Shown in pieces: positions 20,686 to 29,583 of a stretch of 64,000 nucleotides of DNA; within the stretch, counting starts at the first letter, position 1, and each line of letters begins with the position of its first letter. A program made the translations under genes and the position numbers. This DNA is from Symbiodinium sp. CCMP2592 (lineage: Eukaryota > Sar > Dinophyceae > Suessiales > Symbiodiniaceae): NCBI GenBank assembly GCA_905221615.1, contig CAJNDT010003124.1, positions 455,442 to 519,441 of the forward strand, written 5' to 3'. Below the pieces are notes generated by a model. It saw nothing but the letters and a program-made list of their open reading frames with translations, ran no database searches and was not told where the DNA came from.

Positions 20686-20869
20686 ATGGGAGTTTCCCAA
20701 AATTAGGGGGGTACCTTTAAAGGGATCCTTGAAGGGCTCCTATACGGGTTCTGTAAGGGGTTTTGGGTTCAGAGTTTCCGAAAATGCGGGGATCTTATGT
20801 TGGGGTCTCATGATAAGGATCCTACTCTTTAGGGCACTACATTCGGCTGCCCCATTTTCGGAAACTCCC
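20686..20869. mobile_element. E6 element, compound
   Basis: A complete E6 copy (AGTTTCCGAAAATGCGGGG ... TTTTCGGAAACTCCC, 20774-20869) is preceded by a second left end (GGGAGTTTCCCAAAATTAGG), so it is a duplicated or nested copy. Confidence 0.75.
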
Positions 20870-20966
20870 ACATAATACGTTCTAGTACACACCCGCTCTT
20901 GCAATCGTAAGCTTTCGAATGCTGGGAGAATCCCCAAACACAAACTCTGTTAAACCATTATCGTTT

Positions 20967-21076
20967 TACCTTAACCTACCAGAACCCACTTTTTTGTAGG
21001 GTCCCGATAAATTTCATATTAGGGTTCATAATACGAACCTACAAAAAGTAGGGCTTGGTAGTTCAAGGTAGGTCTC
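20967..21076. mobile_element. E12 element
   Basis: TTACCTTAACCTACCAGAACCC pairs with GGGCTTGGTAGTTCAAGGTA. Inner TTTTTTGTAGG pairs with CCTACAAAAAG. Confidence 0.7.
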
Positions 21077-21222
21077 AACCCTCTACCTTGGGGATAGCCT
21101 CAATCCTTAAGAGTAATGCATAGGGAATCCCAGCACTATTTGGCCTTAATCCGGTTTCCAACTTTATGGGGTTTACTGTATAGTTTTAGGTCTCAACCCT
21201 CTACCTTGGGGCGGCCGATAGT

Positions 21223-21359
21223 CTACTTGGAGGGTCGGGGGAGTTAGTAGCTGGTTATTTTAAGGACTTATAAGTAGCATAACCCCAATTGGGGTCCCTG
21301 TTTGGGTACTTATAAGTCTACTTGCTACCTACTTACTAAGTCCCCCGACCTCCAAGTAG
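21223..21359. mobile_element. E3 element, TCGGGG subtype
   Basis: CTACTTGGAGGGTCGGGGG ... CCCCCGACCTCCAAGTAG. The DNA after CCAAGTAG reads SLTDVAAPHCAVVLAL to TGA in frame 0, a weak hint of a following exon. Confidence 0.8.
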
Positions 21360-21468
21360 TCTCTCACTGATGTTGCAGCGCCTCATTGTGCCGTAGTCTT
21401 GGCCCTTTGAAACTCCTGTTCCGTCACATTCCGGGCCAAATGCTCGCCGAAAACTAATGTTATTCAAG

Positions 21469-21631
21469 ATGAGAGGGGGAGGTTTACAATCCGGGTCGGC
21501 TAAATCCTCCGCCTACACTCCACCCGGAGGACCCCCTACATCTCGTCGCAGCCGCGTATGTTTCGACACCGCGGACTGTAGTCGCAGGGCTGACGGAGGA
21601 CGTCCACATGGATTCATCTTCTGCGTATCTG
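21469..21631 (+). CDS. putative exon, Arg/Gly/Pro-rich
   Basis: After GTTATTCAAG an ATG frame reads MRGGGLQSGSAKSSAYTPPG and later CFDTADCSRRADGGRPHGFI, ending TATCTG|GTAGATGG, phase 1. Third positions are G/C-rich. Product unknown. Confidence 0.45.
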
Positions 21632-21764
21632 GTAGATGGTTCTTGTGAAAGCGTACGGATGCATGGTGGTACAGCATGGTTGTAAAGCTGTGGATGTCCA
21701 TAGCATTGCGGGTTTGGTGAGAGGTGATTTCGTTCAGGTGGAGTTTCAGGGTTTAGTCATTTAG

Positions 21765-21947
21765 TCGGGCTAGGCGCCAGTTCAACAGCCAAGATTCACC
21801 CCAATCCCGACTTTCCCACAATGTTATGGAGGACCCGCTGCTGCCGTTGAACGGAAGCCACTTCCTTGCGGACTTCCTCTGGAACTTGCCTCCAGCTCTT
21901 TGTCACATGGAGCTTGTTCCTACTGGTGATATCTCTTCTGATTCAAG
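21765..21947 (+). CDS. putative exon with NVMEDP / FLADF motif
   Basis: Open from a TTTAG site at 21764 to GATTCAAG|GTCCCAGG. It includes an internal ATG at 21824: MEDPLLPLNGSHFLADFLWN then LPPALCHMELVPTGDISSDS. The nucleotide block CAATGTTATG-AGGACCCG recurs near 55868. Confidence 0.5.
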
Positions 21948-22242
21948 GTCCCAGGTCAAAGTGATCACCACCCCGCATCCTAAACCTTGAAACGCAACTA
22001 AGCCTTTGGCCCTGGACCATACAGCCACGGACAAATTGAGAACAGGCCTCTACTGCATTCAAAACAGCTGCGGAAGAAGATTAGGTCCTAAGCCCAAAAC
22101 CCCAAACCCTAGACCCAAAACTCAAAACTCTAAACCCTAAACTTCCCTAAACCCTAAATAAGGAATTTTCTCAAGCCCAAATGCGAAAGAGTCGGGCTGA
22201 TGTCACCCTTGCTCAAGAGGTTTAGGGTTTAGGGTATAGGGT

Positions 22243-22370
22243 TTACTTGGAGGGGCAGGGGACTTAGTAAGTAGGTTATAAGTATAGGGTTATAATTGGG
22301 GTAACTCCATTTAGGGTACATATAAGTTTATTTATAACCTACTTACTAAGTCCCCTGCCCCTCCCAGTAG
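22243..22370. mobile_element. E3 element, GGGCAGGGG subtype
   Basis: TTACTTGGAGGGGCAGGGG ... CCCCTGCCCCTCCCAGTAG, with AGTAAGTAGG inside the left end. Confidence 0.8.
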
Positions 22371-22736
22371 GGTTTAGGGGTACAGGCTAATAGAACATAC
22401 TGAGGTCGCAAAAGCTATAATGTGGGCACTGTGACGCCAGAATATATAGGATACAGGTACAGGGACCCTCAAGGTTCTGAGCGGCAATGCTACCTGACAG
22501 TGCGCATGCTGAGGTGCATTTAAACCCTAAGCCCTAACCCCTAAACCCTAGCAAAATTCAGATAAGCTGGGCAGGGGAGAGAGCTCGAACTGAACTGGTG
22601 CGGCTTCAGGAAAGTCCGGCTTCTGGTTGGAGGTTTAAGGTTCGGGATTCCCATATCCTCGACACGTGTATGCCTGAGACATCCGGTCATCAAGTGCACG
22701 CCATGAGTATTTCCAGCATCCCTGGAATTGCCCAAA

Positions 22737-22838
22737 CCTTCCATATCCCGTAATTAAGGAATATGCTTTAAATCATATTAAGGTTGCTTACTTCATTTTA
22801 AGGCATATCCCTTAAATATGGTTGTTGGAAGGTCTGGG
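22737..22838. mobile_element. E8 element
   Basis: Loose inverted repeat AACCTTCCATATCCCGTAAT ... AAATATGGTTGTTGGAAGG, related to 41521 and 55066. Confidence 0.6.
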
Positions 22839-23292
22839 TGAGCCCTATCGAACTCCTAAACGCCAGTCTTCTTTCTCCTGAAGGCTTCTACAGCAGCACT
22901 CCTGGCGGGGCAGGCGCACTAACCCGGATAATTAGAACAGGGTTTGGGGGGTAAAATTATACTATAATCACAATAAGGAAACCCCCAAAACCCTATTCTA
23001 TTCATTAAGGGCCCTGCATTACATTATAGAGAGTGTTTCCAGTGCCCCTTAGATAGTATTGTGCCTAACTACTTCAAGCAATATCAATCGTCAGCCCTTC
23101 ATAACCACCATACAAGCCCTAAAGCCTAAACCGTTCATATAGATCCTAAACCTACCCCATACCTGAACCTCGTAAGGCTTCCTGACCTTATTGGGCTTCA
23201 TAATGAGGGTGGTTTATGTGGGATACCCCTATCCATTTTTTAAAGCTTATGATATAATCCCCCCTCAAGATAAACACACCCCATCCACCTAG

Positions 23293-23377
23293 TCTCGAAG
23301 TCGTGTTCCCGCAGCCCGACGTCGCGAAACTGTTAGAAGGTTGGTTCCCAAGTCCTGGGCGGAAAAGAGCACCATAG
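23293..23377 (+). CDS. putative terminal exon, partly duplicated
   Basis: CCCATCCACCTAG then LEVVFPQPDVAKLLEGWFPS, PGRKRAP and TAG, with strongly G/C third positions. The last 12 codons and the following 30 bp are repeated at 23428 after a telomere-type TTTAG. A shifted Arg-rich frame is also open. Confidence 0.45.
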
Positions 23378-23427
23378 AGCAGTCCTAAGCCCACAGACCC
23401 TACGAAATGTTAGGGTTTAGGGTTTAG

Positions 23428-23466
23428 GGTTGGTTCCCAGATCCTGGGCGGAAAAGAGCACCATAG
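23428..23466 (+). pseudogene. duplicated copy of the 23293 exon end
   Basis: GGTTGGTTCCCAGATCCTGG... repeats the first copy with Ser to Asp as the main change, encodes GWFPDPGRKRAP and keeps the stop. It follows TTAGGGTTTAG, so it could serve as an alternative terminal exon. Confidence 0.45.
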
Positions 23467-23509
23467 AGTAGTCCTAAGCCCTCCGATCCTACGAAATCCG
23501 TCGCCCTTG

Positions 23510-23602
23510 GGACTCGAAGCCACCCCGGAGCCCTCGAAGGGAATTCCACTGGTACTCCCGGCTCACAGAGCAGTGGGCACAGAGATGGAGGAGCCAATTG
23601 GT
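23510..23602 (+). other. ambiguous open segment
   Basis: Two + frames are open: one reads EATPEPSKGIPLVLPAHRAV, the other GALEGNSTGTPGSQSSGHRD. No donor before the telomere-like tract at 23602. Possibly an exon, frame unresolved. Confidence 0.3.
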
Positions 23603-23681
23603 TTAGGGGTTTAGGGTTTAGGGTTTAGGGTTTGGCTTTTGGAGGGTTTGTCATTAGGCTTTTAGGGGTTTTCTGATTCAG

Positions 23682-23771
23682 GGTGGAATGCGTAAAGGCT
23701 GAATCCGGGTTCTTGCTATGCGAGCTCTACAGGGTTTTATTGAGATTCTCGCAGTTTGCCTTGGGATGCAG
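23682..23771 (+). CDS. putative internal exon
   Basis: GGGTTTTCTGATTCAG then VECVKAESGFLLCELYRVLL and RFSQFALGC, ending GATGCAG|GTTAGG, phase 2. The CELY core resembles SELYKLDIG at 28886 and CELYSWNIG at 55905. Confidence 0.45.
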
Positions 23772-23840
23772 GTTAGGTCCTGCCCTGCACAGCAAGGTCT
23801 AGGGGTCCAAGGCTAGGCTCTTGGGTTTAGGGTTTAGGGT

Positions 23841-24045
23841 ATACCTAAACCCCCAAAGAGGTAAAATAATGACCCGATACCTTTAAAAGGCCATTATTCT
23901 ACATACTTTTAGGGTCCATGTAGTTTAGAGAACCTTCAGCCTGGATCCATTTCAGCATAAAACTTGACTCGAAAATCCATCCCACAGGGTCCATGTGCCC
24001 AAATAGTATGTACTTTGGCCTCAAAGTACCTATGGAGGGACGACC
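23841..24045. mobile_element. E5 element followed by E4 fragment
   Basis: TACCTAAACCCCCAAAGAGG ... CATACTTTTAGGGTCC is an inverted E5 (23841-23921). 23985-24045 carries E4-type GGGTCCATGTGCCCAAATAG and CAAAGTACCTATGGAGGGAC. Confidence 0.6.
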
Positions 24046-24073
24046 CTTAGGACATTAAACCGCCGCAAATGCC

Positions 24074-24283
24074 TTGTTACGATCGAGTTCGGCCTTGCTA
24101 GCACCCTTGCGAAGCATCCCAAAGGTCACCAGAACTTCATCCAAGCTTCCACAACAAGGAGGGTTTGGGGTTTCGCGCATACGATTCCCCAGGCAGCGTG
24201 AGAACACTGTGCCTCCACCTCCAAAGCTCGTGCTCCCGCCACAGTCGGGTACCAGTCCTGCTCCCGAAACCCTAAACCCATAG
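24074..24283 (+). CDS. hypothetical coding segment, strand ambiguous
   Basis: A + frame (RSSSALLAPLRSIPKVTRTS, then PPPPKLVLPPQSGTS) is open for 69 codons. The minus frame ARALEVEAQCSHAAWGIVCA...MKFW also reads like protein. The + strand is preferred because the next exon pair across the E1 element is +. Confidence 0.33.
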   Translation: MLRSSSALLAPLRSIPKVTRTSSKLPQQGGFGVSRIRFPRQRENTVPPPPKLVLPPQSGTSPAPETLNP

Positions 24284-24300
24284 GTGGCGGTCGTCCTACG
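24284..24300 (+). CDS. putative short exon before an E1 element
   Basis: CCCATAG|GTGGCGGTCGTCCTACG, then GT of the E1 element. It encodes VAVVL plus two bases completed to Arg after splicing. Confidence 0.35.
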
Positions 24301-24400
24301 GTTGATGATGTAAATCCTGCATTACCCATAATAAGGCATATTACCATAATTGCCATAGTCTAGGGTCTCAAGTAAGCAGGGTATATATCATCAACCGTAG
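24301..24400 (+). mobile_element. E1 element as an exact 100-bp GT...AG unit
   Basis: GTTGATGATGTAAATCCTGC ... TATATCATCAACCGTAG. The inverted repeat and GT/AG ends coincide exactly. Confidence 0.8.
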
Positions 24401-24455
24401 GATTGGGGGTTTTGCGAGGCCTTTTGACAGCATCTCGTTCTCAGTGATGGCCTGA
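24401..24455 (+). CDS. putative terminal exon after an E1 element
   Basis: Phase-compatible continuation: R (CG+G) then IGGFARPFDSISFSVMA and TGA. The 17 codons have no start codon of their own. Confidence 0.45.
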
Positions 24456-25120
24456 GGCTTGTCAACATGAAACCTGCTACCCGAATTGCCTATCAGCTCG
24501 TAGGTTTGGGGTTTAGAATGGTTTAGGGTTCTTGAGCACGTACATTGGGCTCAATAGACTAGTCATATATCGATCCGCAAGATACTGTATTATACTGTAG
24601 ATAACGAGCGCAGACCCATAGCCCGAAAACCTAGACCGTAGAACTACAACCCCAAACCCTGGAACCATAACCCTCAACCCTACACCTTAAACTCTAAACC
24701 CATATCCCTATAAACCCGAAGCCTTCAACCCTAAACCCAGAGCCATATACCCGACAACTAGCCCTACAAGCCCCCTACCCTCACTCTGTAAACCTTACAG
24801 GAACCACCTTACTTAAAGGATCCTGGGACTTAGTAACTGGGGTTATAATTAGGGTAACTATACTTGTAACCCAACTTAAGGTACTTATAACCTTACTTAC
24901 TAAGTCCCAGGATCCTCCAAGTAAGTGTTCGACACAAAGGGCCCAAGTCTGCTAAAGATTTAGGTTCAGGGGTTATAGGGATTCAGGGTTTAGGAGTTCG
25001 GGGTTTAGGGGTTTAGAGTTTAGGAGTTTGGGGTTTAGGGGTTCAGGGTTTAGGTCTTCGGGGTTTAGGGGTTTAGGGTTTAGAGTTTAGGAGTTTAGGG
25101 GTTTAGGGGTTTAGGATGGT
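24456..25120. repeat. telomere-like tracts and an E3 element
   Basis: CCCTAAACCC variants at 24640-24790 and GGGTTTAGG runs at 24955-25118. The E3 copy (24811-24925) has subtype ends AGGATCCTGGGACTTAGTAA / TTACTAAGTCCCAGGATCCT. Confidence 0.75.
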
Positions 25121-25123
25121 CAG

Positions 25124-25243
25124 GAGGGCTCCTACCCATCCTTCGAAGCGCTGCCTGCGGAGTTGTGCGCTGCCATGGCGGACGATGCGTCGGAATGGTC
25201 CCGCATCCCGGGAGGATTTAATGTGGCCCATCCACCCGTTCAG
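25124..25243 (+). CDS. putative internal exon, 40 codons
   Basis: TTTAGGATGGTCAG acceptor, then EGSYPSFEALPAELCAAMAD, DASEWSRIPGGFNVAHPPVQ and GTTCAG|GTTGATG; phase 0 at both ends. Third positions are almost all G or C, in contrast to the repeats around it. It could belong to a gene running into the transporter region, but no join is shown. Confidence 0.55.
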
Positions 25244-26150
25244 GTTGATGTGTCAATGTATATGGATATGTATGCATGCATAAATGCAAGCATACATGGC
25301 ATACATGTATCATGATTATAACGGTTGATATAGCATATGTAGTACGCACCAGATCTTTCTATATGGTATGTATGTATGTATGTATGTATGCATGTATGTA
25401 GGCATGTATGTAAGTATGTTATGTATGCATGCATACATGTATATATGCACGTATGCATGTGTCATATGTGTTGCATTATGTAGCATTTACCTTTTCTACA
25501 TAATGCACAGAGTTTTTTATTTTACATATCACATATCACATGTCTTAGTTTTGCACATACATTATATAATTGTAAGCATATACATACATGTATATATATA
25601 GACATGTATAGTATATACCATGTACTCATATATACATAAGCCCTTAGACGTAGTCTGTTGCATCATGGTGTGAAAATAAGCAGAAACATTGGTGCATGTG
25701 TGTACGCACATACATACTCATACATGTGCATACATACATGTGTGCATTCTACAGGCCGTTTAATTCACTGCATATGATTCACTACAGTCTAACATGGCTA
25801 CAGATTGAAATCTCTACAGCAGATGGTTATGTGCTGTATATTGCTTGTGAGAAGTTGTACGTTGTACACTGCATGGTATGATATTGTAATTTTTGTATCA
25901 TGATAGCTGTATCTGCAGCTAAATCTCTATCTATATATATATATATGTATATATACAAAAACATACATATCACATTACATGTTGCATATGATGTATAATG
26001 TAAATTGTGTATACCATATCGTATCGGAACGTATCTCACATTGTGTACCGTCCTCGCGGCCCGCGAAAGATCAATCCACGGCAATCCAAATCCGCAGCCT
26101 TTAACTCGAAGCACCGGTGCCGTGAAGGCATCAGAGTTTAGAGTTTAGGG
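25244..26150. other. AT-rich microsatellite region upstream of the transporter
   Basis: (GTAT)n at 25365-25400, ATACATG repeats at 25560-25750, and (AT)n at 25930-25955. 26045-26120 is more balanced and may be 5' UTR or an upstream exon. A TTTAGGG lies at 26150. Confidence 0.5.
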
Positions 26151-26300
26151 GTTTAGGGTGTGCGGCATCCAGTTCCGAAGCATTGCTGGTTGAAAGACCC
26201 GCAGCCGCAAGACGGCAACAAGCCGGTCTGCAGCATTTTCTGCCTCCACGTCTTTCTTCGGCTGCTTCTTTGTTCATCTTGGATCTGGAGTCGCTTAGGC

Positions 26301-27872
26301 ATGCTCGCAATCGCGGCCGTGTCTTCAGACTCAAAACCCCTGGCATGCACCGGTGTGGCGATCCGGTCACTCATCTTACGCTTGGTTGCAGTACTGTTCG
26401 CCTTGTATTTCTTTCTGGTGGGACTTGACCTGATGGGAAGAGCGGTGGTGATATTGGGTGGCAAAGGAGCTGCTGAACTCTTTAATGCATCTGCAGGAAG
26501 TCCCGTACATGGCCTAATGATTGGCATCATGGCCACTGCTCTTGTGCAGTCCTCGTCGACAAGCACCTCCATCATCGTAGGCCTGGTTGGGGCCGGCCAG
26601 ATGACTGTACGTGCTGCCATTCCAGTAATCATGGGCGCGAACGTAGGAACATCAATAACCAACACAATCGTGTCCATTCTACACGCTGCCAGTGCGACTG
26701 AGCTGGAGCATGCCTTTGCCGGAGCGACGGTGCATGAAATGTTCAACTTGCTTACCATTCTTATTCTGTTACCCGCGGAGATAGCCGTGGCATCCATTAG
26801 TGGTGATGGTGGACCGTTGTACCTCGTCTCGAAGGCAGTTACGGATGCTGCAATGGGCACGGGGGCTCGTGATGTCAGCTTTAGTTCCCCGACGAAGTCG
26901 ATCGTGGGTCCGCTGACAGATTATCTATTGGATCCAAACAAAGATGTTATGAAAGCCGTGTCTTTGGGATCACCCGCGCCTAAAGAAGTGCCTGCCGCAG
27001 TAGACACTGGCTTGTGCTCAGCGCGGCTGAACTGCGCCGAGTACTTCTGCGTGTCGACCTCTATGCAGAATGCTTGGAGCAAAATAGATCTGGATGGCTT
27101 TGCCGCTCTTACGAAGTGCAGTCATGTATTGAGCTTCCCGCATGGCTGCGCGCAATCGACGGACTGTTATTTGGAAGCTGGCAAGTTCTACGCGATCTCC
27201 ATTGAGAATGCTCGTGCCCTTGATTCTGGAATGTTTGCCCGCGTCGGTGATGTTGTTGGAGGTGCCTGTGGGCTCGTGCTCGCCTTCGTGCTGGTTGCAG
27301 GGTCGCTGCTCTGCCTCGTCCAGGCGCTGAATGCACTCCTGACTGGCTGGGCCGCGAAGATGATGAGACGTGCTTCCCAGACGAACGACTACCTTGCTGT
27401 GGTCCTCGGGTTTGCTGTCACTGCAGTCGTACAATCGAGCAGTGTGACGACCTCTACGTTGATCCCTCTATGTGCCATGCGAGTCCTGTCGATCCAGAAA
27501 ATGCTGCCCATAACCATCGGTGCAAACATCGGAACGACATGTACATCCCTCCTGGCGGCACTGGCTGTACTGAAGCGCGATACTTTGCAAATTGCCTTAT
27601 GCCATTTGTTCTTCAACATCTTCGGATTTCTTTTGTGGTTTCCAGTGCCACCGCTGCGCGCGCTGCCTGTGAAAGCAGCTTGCATACTTGGCTTCTACGC
27701 TTCCTGCTGGCGAATGATTCCGCTTATCTATGTACCCGCTACGTTCATTGCTCTTCCAAGCCTGTGCCTTGCACTTTCTCTGCTCTATGACAGGAGTGTC
27801 GTGGGAGGCGTCCTGGCAACGGCTGTGTTTGTGATGATGCTCGCTGTGTTCGTGGTCTGGTGGTGGCTCTAG
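26301..27872 (+). CDS. SLC34-type Na+/phosphate cotransporter (NaPi-II family)
   Basis: A plasma- or endo-membrane symporter that couples Na+ to inorganic phosphate uptake. From the ATG at 26301 it has 523 residues; the frame is open back to a TAG at 26154 (570 codons), so an upstream exon or a GTG start at 26160 is possible. In the 523-residue numbering it has the duplicated Na_Pi_cotrans signature: QSSSTSTS near 83-90 with GANVGTS near 112-118, and QSSSVTTS near 378-385 with GANIGTT near 407-413. About eight membrane segments flank these. Between the halves is a hydrophilic loop (about 185-310) with six Cys, as in the disulfide-bonded extracellular loop of animal SLC34. It ends in a hydrophobic helix (VFVMMLAVFVVWWWL) and TAG. 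It is intronless and GC-rich amid repeat DNA. Transport is inferred from family; no frameshift or missing signature residue is seen. Confidence 0.92.
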   Translation: MLAIAAVSSDSKPLACTGVAIRSLILRLVAVLFALYFFLVGLDLMGRAVVILGGKGAAELFNASAGSPVHGLMIGIMATALVQSSSTSTSIIVGLVGAGQMTVRAAIPVIMGANVGTSITNTIVSILHAASATELEHAFAGATVHEMFNLLTILILLPAEIAVASISGDGGPLYLVSKAVTDAAMGTGARDVSFSSPTKSIVGPLTDYLLDPNKDVMKAVSLGSPAPKEVPAAVDTGLCSARLNCAEYFCVSTSMQNAWSKIDLDGFAALTKCSHVLSFPHGCAQSTDCYLEAGKFYAISIENARALDSGMFARVGDVVGGACGLVLAFVLVAGSLLCLVQALNALLTGWAAKMMRRASQTNDYLAVVLGFAVTAVVQSSSVTTSTLIPLCAMRVLSIQKMLPITIGANIGTTCTSLLAALAVLKRDTLQIALCHLFFNIFGFLLWFPVPPLRALPVKAACILGFYASCWRMIPLIYVPATFIALPSLCLALSLLYDRSVVGGVLATAVFVMMLAVFVVWWWL

Positions 27873-27986
27873 TCTCCTTAGGAATTGCTGTTTATTCTTG
27901 TTCATACAAAACCCAAGAAGATGTTGAACATGTTGTTCTTATTACCCTAAACCCTAAACCCTAAACCTTAAGGGCGGCTAAGGTGG

Positions 27987-28093
27987 ATGGGCGGTTGTTA
28001 CGTGGTGGTCAGTAAAGAGGTCCGTCGCGAGAGGGTCGAGCAGAGGGCAAAGGAGCTTGAACTTGCCAGAGACTCTCCAAAGGAGACCGGGTT
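27987..28093 (+). CDS. putative first exon, charged coiled-coil-like
   Basis: The ATG frame reads MGGCYVVVSKEVRRERVEQR then AKELELARDSPKETG. MGGC at the N-terminus fits N-myristoylation with palmitoylation, which is inference only. The rest is Glu/Arg-rich and helical. The frame runs on into a repeat-like block (28095-28208, GTTAAGG ... GGGTAACTTAGG) that could be an intron. Confidence 0.48.
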
Positions 28094-28220
28094 CTTGTTA
28101 AGGAATTTGATTGAAGCTGCAGTAATAGGGATCTATAGTAAAAAGTTGGATTTCTTTATAAGGGTAACTTAGTAAAATATTGGATTTCGTGATTAGGGTA
28201 ACTTAGGTTATGTTCCCTAG

Positions 28221-28429
28221 CGAGAAGCCAGGAGAAGACATTGATCAGGTCCAGCTCATGCCTGTCCACGTCGTCTCAGGATGCTCAGCTTCTCGTGGTG
28301 GTTGACGGCAAAGAGCCGAGGGAGACTCAAACAGTGGAAGCCTCGCAGGCAACTGCGGAGTTCAACGAGGAGACGATTGAAGCTGATATGCCAACAGACA
28401 GCGATTCGCTTGAAGCTTTTGCGATTTAG
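28221..28429 (+). CDS. putative acidic exon(s)
   Basis: TTATGTTCCCTAG then EKPGEDIDQ; the frame then shifts to DAQLLVVVDGKEPRETQTVE ... TDSDSLEAFAI and TAG. The two parts join in phase if GTCCAGCTC...GTCTCAG (28245-28275, 31 nt) is a very short intron; otherwise there is a frameshift. Confidence 0.42.
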
Positions 28430-28451
28430 CTCTTATAGCTGCCCTCTGTAG

Positions 28452-28712
28452 CGACGCAGCAACCGGTCACACTGTGCACGAAGTGCCAGAAGAGTTGTCT
28501 GCCGTCGAAGCTTTTGACGATGTTTGTTTTAACAGGCTATGTCAGTTTCTCTGTTGGTACATCCAGCAGACAGCCCGTTATTCGCTTGGAGACTCCGTGT
28601 GGAGGGCGTGCCGGAGGCGAAGACTCCGGACAGAATCACGTGGTGACCTAATTCCTGACAGTGATGTCTCCGCAAGTTATATGCTTATGCATCTCTTGGC
28701 GAAGAGGCAGCT
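28452..28712 (+). CDS. putative exon of the same gene
   Basis: TAGCTGCCCTCTGTAG then DAATGHTVHEVPEELSAVEA, then LCQFLCWYIQQTARYSLGDS and an Arg-rich CRRRRLRTESRGD. SAVEAF echoes DSLEAF at the end of the previous exon. An AGC/AGT-rich microsatellite (28715-28800) follows and is open in two frames, encoding poly-Ser or a Val/Ala run. Confidence 0.42.
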
Positions 28713-28885
28713 GTGGCAGGTAGCAGTGGTAGTAGCAGTGGTAGCAGTAGCAACACTATCAGCAGTAGCAGTAGTAGCAGTAGATGCAGCAGTAGGAGGA
28801 AAGGAAGTAGAAGAAGCCTACACAAGTGGTACTTGCTGGGCATTCAAGTTTTCGATCCTTGGATAGGGAATGGTTTCGGTCTGCG

Positions 28886-29008
28886 GGGCTCTTAGATACA
28901 CGCTTCCCATCAATTCCCCATGGTTCGGGCAAGGCTTTTCTCGCCAGCTTCCGAGGAATGTTGTCTGAGCTCTACAAGCTGGACATCGGTGGCTCTGTAA
29001 CGTGGCAG
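28886..29008 (+). CDS. putative exon with SELYKLDIG motif
   Basis: After GCTCTTAG the frame reads TRFPSIPHGSGKAFLASFRG then MLSELYKLDIGGSVTWQ, near a donor-like CAGT|GTATATGG. It resembles short segments at 21765, 23682 and 55905. Confidence 0.42.
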
Positions 29009-29081
29009 TGTATATGGTTTTATCTGAGGAGCGTTGGCTATGCCACGAAAAATCAACGTTCAGTGTTTGTACGATTCTCGG

Positions 29082-29191
29082 GGGCCTTAATAGAGAGGCT
29101 TAAACAATTACCAATACTCCTTGGGGGGTTCCTTACTGTTTGATAGTAGAACGGGCCCCAAAACCCCATTCTAATTATCAAGGTCCTTATA
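29082..29191. mobile_element. E2 element
   Basis: GGGGCCTTAATAGAG ... ACCAATACTCCTTGGGGGG ... CCCCAAAACCCCATTCTAATTATCAAGGTCC. Confidence 0.75.
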
Positions 29192-29532
29192 TACTATTGC
29201 TTCAAGTTGTGAACCTTGGGATGCTCCTGTTACTGCGGGACACACACACACACTTTCTGCACAGTGCTTTAACTTCCGCTTGCGCTGGATAAATCATACA
29301 TTTAAACGAAGCCCGAATGTCCAAGTTACCGGAGAGAAAAGCTGTGTATTTTTTGACATATAGTGTACATGTTTCACATCATTCATACATGCAAGGTACG
29401 TGGCAGCATTCACAAGTTTGCCACTCGATGCTAATTAATGATGACTGCCGAAGACTGCCGATCTGTTCTTTGTTGGCGTGCATGTACATATGCCTGACAT
29501 ATGCCTGCGTAACGGTATACATATATAGAAGG

Positions 29533-29583
<51 letters not shown>

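Larger units (their letters stand above)
22080..23180. other. elements and telomere-like DNA; no firm gene
   Basis: Contains CCCTAAACCC (22090-22145, 22520), an E3, an E8 and a partial E2 (22925-23010). A 13-codon terminal segment after CTTCTTTCTCCTGAAG (22884-22922, ASTAALLAGQAH then stop) has an excellent acceptor but is very short. Confidence 0.45.

Noticed and set aside
26153-26860. 235-codon minus frame
   Set aside because: Antisense shadow of the phosphate transporter's first half.
27018-27905. Minus-strand frames of 75-138 codons
   Set aside because: Antisense shadows of the transporter's second half.
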